54,117 nt of DNA from Clostridiales bacterium (GTDB lineage Bacteria; Bacillota; Clostridia; Oscillospirales; Butyricicoccaceae), in the NCBI GenBank assembly GCA_004555915.1, contig SFJM01000016.1, positions 1-54,117 on the forward strand, in the 5' to 3' direction. The translations under genes and the position numbers were made by a program. Every line of letters starts with the position of its first letter. The first letter of the stretch is position 1. This document shows, piece after piece, positions 49,296-54,117 of this stretch. A model generated the notes under the pieces. It made no database searches and had not been told where the DNA came from. It saw only the letters and a program-made list of their open reading frames with translations.

Positions 49296-49925
49296 CTATT
49301 CGTCTGTTTGGCGGCTGTTTCGCCACAAGTACAGCTCTGTCAGCAGGCAGATGGCAAGGTAAATCAGCCAGAAGAAAATCTGGAATAAGAAGAATGGCCC
49401 GACTCGTAAAGGATATGGTGCGGGAAGTCCTCCCGTCAGGATGTTGTAAACCATGGACAGCGGCAGGAATGACAAAATCCAGATGTTGATTTTCCAGAAC
49501 ATGTCTTTTGCCTTCTGTCTGGTGTGCTCGGCAGAACAGACCATGCCAATGCCGAAAATCATGCAGCCCATTGCCATAAAAATCAGACCGATGACAAGTG
49601 CCATGGCATCTTGCTCGTCATACCATACGCCGCAGGAGGTGGCAAGTCCAATGGCATTGAAGGTTGTTCCGGCAATGGCAAACACAGAGGCGTTAGCCGG
49701 AGTTTTTTGCGCCTGCGGCATTGTCGGCTGGATGCCCTTTAACAGGTAATCCGTCGTGACCTCAAAATATTCGCTGAGCAAAATAACTTTATCCAAATCG
49801 GGCATACTCTGCCCGCTTTCCCATTTGGACACCGCCTGACGGGATATGCCGATCTGTTCGGCAAGCTCCTCCTGGGATATGCCGCGTTTTCGGCGCAGTT
49901 CGCGGATTCTGTCAGAAATCGTCAT
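49296..49925 (-). CDS. XRE-family HTH regulator fused to a four-helix membrane domain
   Basis: 209 aa. Residues 1-65 are a Cro/C1-type helix-turn-helix (RKRGISQEELAEQIGISRQAVSKWESGQSMPDL and the YFEVTTDYLL end). From about residue 80, four hydrophobic segments follow (FAIAGTTFNAIGLATSCGVW, MALVIGLIFMAMGCMIFGIGMV, WILSFLPLSMVYNI and FFLFQIFFWLIYLAICLLTELYLW). The protein would tether its DNA-binding domain to the membrane. Such fusions occur in Firmicutes, mostly with unknown signals. It is followed by the palindromic terminator and has no co-directional neighbour. Confidence 0.88.
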   Translation of the reverse strand: MTISDRIRELRRKRGISQEELAEQIGISRQAVSKWESGQSMPDLDKVILLSEYFEVTTDYLLKGIQPTMPQAQKTPANASVFAIAGTTFNAIGLATSCGVWYDEQDAMALVIGLIFMAMGCMIFGIGMVCSAEHTRQKAKDMFWKINIWILSFLPLSMVYNILTGGLPAPYPLRVGPFFLFQIFFWLIYLAICLLTELYLWRNSRQTDE

Positions 49926-50043
49926 ACAGCAGCACCTCTCTTTCCTGTCTCTATCATACCAGAAATCATGGTTGCATGGCTACCATCTGCGGTTGATTTG
50001 TGCGCAACCAACGGTTGCAGCCGGCAGACACATGCATTTTCCC

Positions 50044-50072
50044 TTGCATACACCGGGTAAAGGGATTATAAT
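50044..50072 (+). promoter_or_regulatory. promoter of the cell-surface polymer operon
   Basis: TTGCAT (50044-50049), 17 bp, perfect TATAAT (50067-50072); hexamers and spacing are the same as at argG. Confidence 0.78.
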
Positions 50073-50103
50073 AACCCCATATCGAGAAACAAGGAGCAGC
50101 AAA

Positions 50104-51087
50104 ATGAAATTCAGTATCGTGATCCCTGTATATAATGTAAAGGACTATCTGGAAAAATGTGTGGAATCTGTGCTGGCACAGAATTGCGATGACTACGAGA
50201 TGATCCTTGTGGATGATGGCTCGACAGATGGCAGTGGTGCGCTGTGTGATACATTGGCACAGCGGAAGCCGGATCACATCCGTGTGATTCACAAGCCCAA
50301 TGGCGGGCTGGGTGATGCCAGAAATGTGGGACTGGAACAGGCCAAAGGGGAGTATCTGGTCTTTATTGACAGTGATGACTATATTGCGGAAACCATGCTG
50401 CAGGAGCTGTCGGAAAAAATTGAGGAAACCCATGCGGATATCATTACCTTTGGATTCCGTGTGGATAACAATGGTGATACCTCGGCGGTATGCATTGACC
50501 CGTTGCCGGAGGATCAGGTGTTTACACTGGAGAGCCTGCCGGAGCTGCTGCTGGCACTTCCCAATGCATGGACACGGATCTATAAAAGAATGCTGTTTAT
50601 GGAAACCGGCATCCGGTATCCGGGCCGGGTGTGGTATGAGGATATCCGAACCACCACCAAGCTGTTTGCCAAGGCGGGCAGCGTAGCCGCAATCCATCGG
50701 CCGTATTATTATTATGTTGTCCGGGAAAATTCCATCACACGCAATAAAAATGTGGCACGCAATCATGAAATTATTGATGCGTTTGATGACCTGCTGGGCT
50801 GGTATAAGCAGAATGGCCTGTTTGAACGGTATCGGGAGCAGCTGTGCCGTCTGGCGATTGACCATGTATTCCTCGCGGCATCTGTCCGTGTGCTGATGAC
50901 TGACCCGAAGCATCCGCTGCTGCAGGAATTTAACCAGTATCTGTACCGGCATTTTCCGCATTTTGAAACCAACCGGTATCTGGCGAAACTGCCGAAATCC
51001 AAAAAGCTGGCATTCCGTCTGCTGCTGAAAAAACGGTACCGGACACTGCGCATGCTGTTTCTGGCAAAGGATAAACTGGGAAAATAA
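50104..51087 (+). CDS. family 2 glycosyltransferase
   Basis: 327-aa GT-A fold sugar transferase. FSIVIPVYNVKDYLEKCVESVLAQ at the start, VDDGSTDGS with Asp37-Asp38, GLGDARNVGLEQAKGEYLVFIDSDDY with the metal-binding DSDD at 89-92, and a WYEDIRTT segment later are typical of capsule/teichoic polymer enzymes that use UDP-sugars. ATG 50104 with AAGGAGCAGC upstream. It begins a three-gene operon with a flippase and a CDP-glycerol transferase-type enzyme, so it probably builds a lipid-linked surface polymer. Confidence 0.92.
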   Translation: MKFSIVIPVYNVKDYLEKCVESVLAQNCDDYEMILVDDGSTDGSGALCDTLAQRKPDHIRVIHKPNGGLGDARNVGLEQAKGEYLVFIDSDDYIAETMLQELSEKIEETHADIITFGFRVDNNGDTSAVCIDPLPEDQVFTLESLPELLLALPNAWTRIYKRMLFMETGIRYPGRVWYEDIRTTTKLFAKAGSVAAIHRPYYYYVVRENSITRNKNVARNHEIIDAFDDLLGWYKQNGLFERYREQLCRLAIDHVFLAASVRVLMTDPKHPLLQEFNQYLYRHFPHFETNRYLAKLPKSKKLAFRLLLKKRYRTLRMLFLAKDKLGK

Positions 51088-51110
51088 CATCAGGGGAGGA
51101 TTTTACTGTT

Positions 51111-52388
51111 TTGAAATTCAATCGAAATGCGCTCAGTTCGAAAAAGGGCGTTTTGTTGAAAAATACCATCATGCTGTATATCATGCAGTTTTCCACCTAT
51201 CTGCTCAGCTTTATTGTGGTACCCTATGAGACCCGTGTGCTGGGTGTCACGTATTATGGTAAGCTTGGTGTTGCAACGGCCATCATGGTTTATTTCCAGC
51301 TGGTCATTGATTTTGGCTTTATTCTCAGCGCGACAGAGGAGGTTTCCCGTCATCGGGACAATCGAACGCGGGTATCCAAAATCCTGACGGCGGTTACCGT
51401 GAATAAGCTGTTCCTGACAGCGGGTTCTATTATTGTACTTGCCATCCTGTGCCGGGTTTTACCCGCATGGAAGGAAGATACAACGTTTTATATGCTGTTC
51501 CTCATTGCCACGGCTGTTAATTCCCTGATGCCGGATTACCTGTATCGTGGTCTGGAGCAGATGGAAGCCATTACCGTCCGTACGGTAGCAATCAAAGCCT
51601 TTTTTACCGTGATGATTGTTGTCTTGCTCAAAAAACCGGAGCAGTATTGTCTGATCCCGATTTTGAATATTATTGGCTATACCGTAGCGCTTCTGTGTGT
51701 ATACTGGCATTTATACCGCAGGCTGCATATTACATTTATCAAATGTACGCCAAAGGAAATCTGGTCCAGCTTCCGCCGTTCCAGTACCTTTTTCTATTCC
51801 CGTATTGCCACCTCCATTTATACGGCCAGCAATACGGTCATTCTCAGCCTGCTTCCGTCCGGCTCCGGTACAGTCGGTTATTATACGCTGGCAGACAAGC
51901 TGATTACCACCGCGAAAAGCGGTTTGTCTCCGGTTTCTGACAGTATGTATCCCTATATGACCAAGAATAAGGATTTTAAGCTGGTCTGGAAAATTCTGAA
52001 GATTTTTATGCCGATTATTGTGGGTGGCTGTGCAGTGGTATGTATTTTCGCACGTCCGCTGTGTGAGCTGGTCTTTGGTGCGGGCTATGGAGATGCCGCA
52101 CCGGTGCTGCGTGTCATGCTGCCGGTCGTCATTGTCATTCTGCCCAGCTATATTCTCGGGTTCCCCACGCTCAGTGCCATGGGGCTGTCAAAATACGCGA
52201 ATTATTCTGTGGTATTTGGTTCCGCCCTGCATGTGGTGAATTTGCTGGTGCTGTATTTCACCGGACATATGAACATGGTTACGCTGGGGGCGCTGGTATC
52301 GGTTACAGAGATTGTGATTCTGCTGTTCCGCATTGCTGTCATCTGGCGGCATCGGGATCGACTGCATACAGATAAGGAGGCACAGTAA
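51111..52388 (+). CDS. polysaccharide/teichoic-type flippase (Wzx/MOP superfamily)
   Basis: 425 aa with about 12 hydrophobic segments, a layout typical of the MOP superfamily. KNTIMLYIMQFSTYLLSFIVVPYETRVLGVTYYGKLG at the start is characteristic of Wzx exporters that flip undecaprenyl-linked repeat units across the membrane. The start is TTG 51111, ten bases after GGGGAGGA; no ATG fits. It ends three bases before the next start codon. Confidence 0.9.
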   Translation: MKFNRNALSSKKGVLLKNTIMLYIMQFSTYLLSFIVVPYETRVLGVTYYGKLGVATAIMVYFQLVIDFGFILSATEEVSRHRDNRTRVSKILTAVTVNKLFLTAGSIIVLAILCRVLPAWKEDTTFYMLFLIATAVNSLMPDYLYRGLEQMEAITVRTVAIKAFFTVMIVVLLKKPEQYCLIPILNIIGYTVALLCVYWHLYRRLHITFIKCTPKEIWSSFRRSSTFFYSRIATSIYTASNTVILSLLPSGSGTVGYYTLADKLITTAKSGLSPVSDSMYPYMTKNKDFKLVWKILKIFMPIIVGGCAVVCIFARPLCELVFGAGYGDAAPVLRVMLPVVIVILPSYILGFPTLSAMGLSKYANYSVVFGSALHVVNLLVLYFTGHMNMVTLGALVSVTEIVILLFRIAVIWRHRDRLHTDKEAQ

Positions 52389-52391
52389 ATC

Positions 52392-53537
52392 ATGTCTGCC
52401 GTAAAGAAAATACAAAAGGGACTGGCATGGCTGCTGTATCGTGCCCTGCCGGTTCAGAAGAATAAAGTGGTATTCACGAGCTTTTATGGACGTGGTGCAT
52501 CGGACAATCCCAAGGCAATTGTGGATGAGCTGGCAAAGCGTCCGGAACAGCTGGATATTGTCTGGCTGGCAAAGGATACCGCCCATGCAGGTGTGCCGGA
52601 AGGTGTCCGTGTGGTACAGTATGATACACCGGCTGCCATTCGGGAAATGTCCACCGCAAAGGTATGGGTGGATAATTGCCGCAAGGGCGCACGGAATAAG
52701 AAAAAAGGACAGTATTATATGCAGACCTGGCATGGCTTTGCGCTGAAACGCATTGAACGGGATGTGGCAGACAAGCTGAACACGCCGGAAAACGCGGCTT
52801 ATGCGGAATATGCCAAACGGGATTCTGCCCAGATTGACGCGATTATTTCCAACAGTACCTTTATGACAAAGATTTACCAGGAATCCTTCTGGTATCATGG
52901 CCCGGTGCTGGAATATGGTTCACCGCGCAATGATTTGTTGGTACATCCATCTGCGGATGCCAGAAAAACCATTGCCAAAGCCTTACATCTGCCGGAGGAC
53001 TGCCGGTATATCATGTATGCACCTACCTTCCGTGCGGATCATTCACTGGATGCATATAATCTGGATTATCATGCAGCATGCCATGCCTGTGAGCAGCGGT
53101 TTGGCGGGAAATGGATTATGCTGGTACGGCTGCATCCGGGTGTGATGCAGCTGGCAAAGGATTTGAAGTTTGACAATCAGGTGACCTTTGACGCCACCGC
53201 GTTTGATGACATGCAGCTGCTGTTGTCCGCCTGTGATGCCGTCATTACGGATTATTCCTCACTGATGTTTGATTTCGCCCTGACCCGCCGGCCCTGTTTC
53301 CAGTTTGCCACAGATATTGATGCCTATAAAACCGACCGGAATTTTTATTTTCCGATTGATGAAACCCCATTCCCGCTGGCAAAGTCCAATGCGGAAATGG
53401 TACAGCATATTCTGGATTTTGATGATGCAGCGTATCAGAAGGATTGGGATGCCTTTTATCAGAAGATGGGCTTCTGTGAGGACGGACAGGCCACGCAGCG
53501 GTGTGTACAGTGGATTCTGGATAAGGTCAAAACATAA
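52392..53537 (+). CDS. CDP-glycerol glycerophosphotransferase family protein (TagB/TagF-like)
   Basis: 381-aa peripheral membrane transferase that adds polyol-phosphate or related units to a lipid-linked sugar. FTSFYGRGASDNPKAI, TWHGFALKRI with His114, YGSPRNDLL, YAPTFR, LVRLHPG and ITDYSSLMFDFAL are all family motifs, including the two catalytic histidines (His114 and the LHP His). The length fits the single-domain form. It is the third gene of the operon and is followed by a terminator. Confidence 0.93.
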   Translation: MSAVKKIQKGLAWLLYRALPVQKNKVVFTSFYGRGASDNPKAIVDELAKRPEQLDIVWLAKDTAHAGVPEGVRVVQYDTPAAIREMSTAKVWVDNCRKGARNKKKGQYYMQTWHGFALKRIERDVADKLNTPENAAYAEYAKRDSAQIDAIISNSTFMTKIYQESFWYHGPVLEYGSPRNDLLVHPSADARKTIAKALHLPEDCRYIMYAPTFRADHSLDAYNLDYHAACHACEQRFGGKWIMLVRLHPGVMQLAKDLKFDNQVTFDATAFDDMQLLLSACDAVITDYSSLMFDFALTRRPCFQFATDIDAYKTDRNFYFPIDETPFPLAKSNAEMVQHILDFDDAAYQKDWDAFYQKMGFCEDGQATQRCVQWILDKVKT

Positions 53538-53543
53538 CATATT

Positions 53544-53575
53544 ACAGGCAGGTGTGGGAGCATCTGCCTGTTTTT
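53544..53575 (+). terminator. terminator of the surface polymer operon
   Basis: ACAGGCAGGTG (53544-53554) pairs with CATCTGCCTGT (53561-53571), one G-U pair, followed by a T run. Confidence 0.9.
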
Positions 53576-53579
53576 GCGC

Positions 53580-53611
53580 AAAAAAAGCATGATCTGTTAA
53601 CAGACCATGCT
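53580..53611 (-). terminator. terminator of the XRE gene
   Basis: On the minus strand AGCATGGTCTG pairs with CAGATCATGCT (one wobble) around TTAA, followed by a seven-T run. It overlaps the last base of the stop codon region. Confidence 0.85.
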
Positions 53612-53829
53612 CAGTGGGAGTCATAGGGAATTGGATTGTCTGTTCTGCCCAATAGATAATCCACAGAAGTATGATAAAAATCTGCCAGTGCAATCAGGAC
53701 AGCAGTAGGAATATCGTTCTCACCGGTTTCATATTTGGAATATCCCGTCTGTGACATATTTAATAGCTGTGCTACCTGTGTCTGGGTTAAATCTTTATCC
53801 TGCCGCAGGTCACGGATTCTTGGGTACAT
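53611..53829 (-). CDS. XRE-family transcriptional regulator
   Basis: 72-aa stand-alone Cro/C1-type helix-turn-helix protein (RQDKDLTQTQVAQLLNMSQTGYSKYETGENDIP) ending with the ADFYHTSVDYLLGRTD dimer segment. AGAGGTGA precedes the start. It is divergent from a short gene at 53920, and the palindrome between them is a likely autoregulatory operator. In many Clostridia such regulators stand beside small conserved proteins at mobile-element borders. Confidence 0.88.
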   Translation of the reverse strand: MYPRIRDLRQDKDLTQTQVAQLLNMSQTGYSKYETGENDIPTAVLIALADFYHTSVDYLLGRTDNPIPYDSH

Positions 53830-53878
53830 ACTGCATCACCTCTGTTTAGCTTACACAGAGACAAAATCGAGGCTTCCA

Positions 53879-53901
53879 TTTTAACCTGTTTCAGGTTAAA
53901 A
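53879..53901. promoter_or_regulatory. candidate XRE operator palindrome
   Basis: TTTTAACCTG and CAGGTTAAAA are perfect 10-bp inverted arms around TTT. The right arm contains TAAAAT (53897-53902), a likely -10 for the plus-strand gene, so binding would repress it. Confidence 0.6.
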
Positions 53902-53919
53902 TATATTTGAGGTGATTTT

Positions 53920-54024
53920 ATGGAATTGTATCAGGAAATATTGATTCGACTTATAAGTGAAAGAAAAATAGAGGTTCATTTCCCGACGATGGATTTAAAC
54001 GAACTGATTGAATCAAGGTGTTAG
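53920..54024 (+). CDS. short conserved-type protein, probably truncated
   Basis: 34 aa: MELYQEILIRLISERKIEVH, then FPTMDLNELIESRC, ending at TAG 54022. TTGAGGTGA provides a good ribosome site nine or so bases upstream. The segment resembles the N terminus of a small clostridial protein that normally continues past a Cys-Tyr pair; here a stop follows the Cys. From 54025 to the end the sequence shows no clear continuation of that family in the other frames. Truncation, a sequence error or a nearby junction are all possible. Confidence 0.45.
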   Translation: MELYQEILIRLISERKIEVHFPTMDLNELIESRC

Positions 54025-54117
54025 GTCAGTTTACAAGGAACTACACGCAGACCGTGAAACGGGCTGCTGACAACAAACGGCGCTATGCTCCCGGCTGGGT
54101 GCATAGCACCTGTTTGT

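Noticed and set aside
54025..54117. Reverse-strand peptide ending VVPCKLT at the right edge
   Set aside because: Only about 30 codons inside the window, no start visible, and the opposite frame is equally open; direction cannot be decided.

Overview
The window reads as a chromosomal piece of a low-to-mid GC, spore-forming, anaerobic Gram-positive bacterium of the class Clostridia. Evidence is the acpP-rnc-smc-ftsY order typical of Firmicutes, near-consensus sigma-A promoters with strong AGGAGG ribosome sites, dipicolinate synthase genes (dpaA/dpaB) found in endospore formers, an S-layer-homology surface protein, and ferredoxin-type redox genes. The protein style and intergenic repeats suggest Oscillospirales (Butyricicoccus/Agathobaculum-like), but the family assignment is inference.

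Layout: 0-14.3 kb is a housekeeping block, all on the plus strand: acpP, rnc, a radical SAM gene, smc, ftsY, rph, rdgB, yhbY, nadD, yqeK, an LCP ligase, rsfS, leuS and rpsU. Many genes are coupled by ATGA overlaps. 14.6-15.4 kb holds two small membrane proteins with their own promoters. 15.7-20.3 kb encodes a divergent type II topoisomerase pair (parE/parC-like), with repeat elements upstream of and between the two genes. dpaA-dpaB follow, then pgi and a lipoprotein on the minus strand. 24.4-33.0 kb is a complete arginine cluster argG-H-C-J-B-D-F with a candidate ARG box upstream and a mobile-looking repeat inside it. 33.0-36.8 kb contains a secreted SLH/transglutaminase-like protein, a Crp/Fnr regulator and, divergent from it, a ferredoxin-like gene plus a Cys-rich gene. 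36.8-41.8 kb has a YczE/YitT-type membrane protein, an inositol-phosphatase-family gene and a histidine kinase/response regulator pair. 42-48.8 kb has a 70-aa orphan with a structured leader, a TetR-HAD operon and a divergent MMPL exporter plus a long repetitive extracytoplasmic partner. 49.3-53.5 kb has an HTH-membrane fusion and a three-gene cell-surface polymer operon (glycosyltransferase, flippase, CDP-glycerol phosphotransferase family). The right end has an XRE regulator divergent from a very short, probably truncated gene.

The most notable signals are regulatory. (1) Overlapping divergent promoters lie between the Crp-family gene and the ferredoxin gene, with an inverted repeat centred at exactly -41.5 of the ferredoxin promoter and inside the transcribed leader of the regulator. 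A related sequence sits about 60 bp upstream of the start of the nearby SLH gene. (2) Three copies of a 13-bp operator lie between tetR and the MMPL gene. (3) A family of large hairpin-rich repeats with CTCCCTC arms and a conserved GTATCAATYGTATCT core occurs at five intergenic loci, one copy flanked by an 8-bp direct repeat. No tRNA, rRNA or CRISPR array was seen. All functions are read from sequence motifs; no database search was possible.
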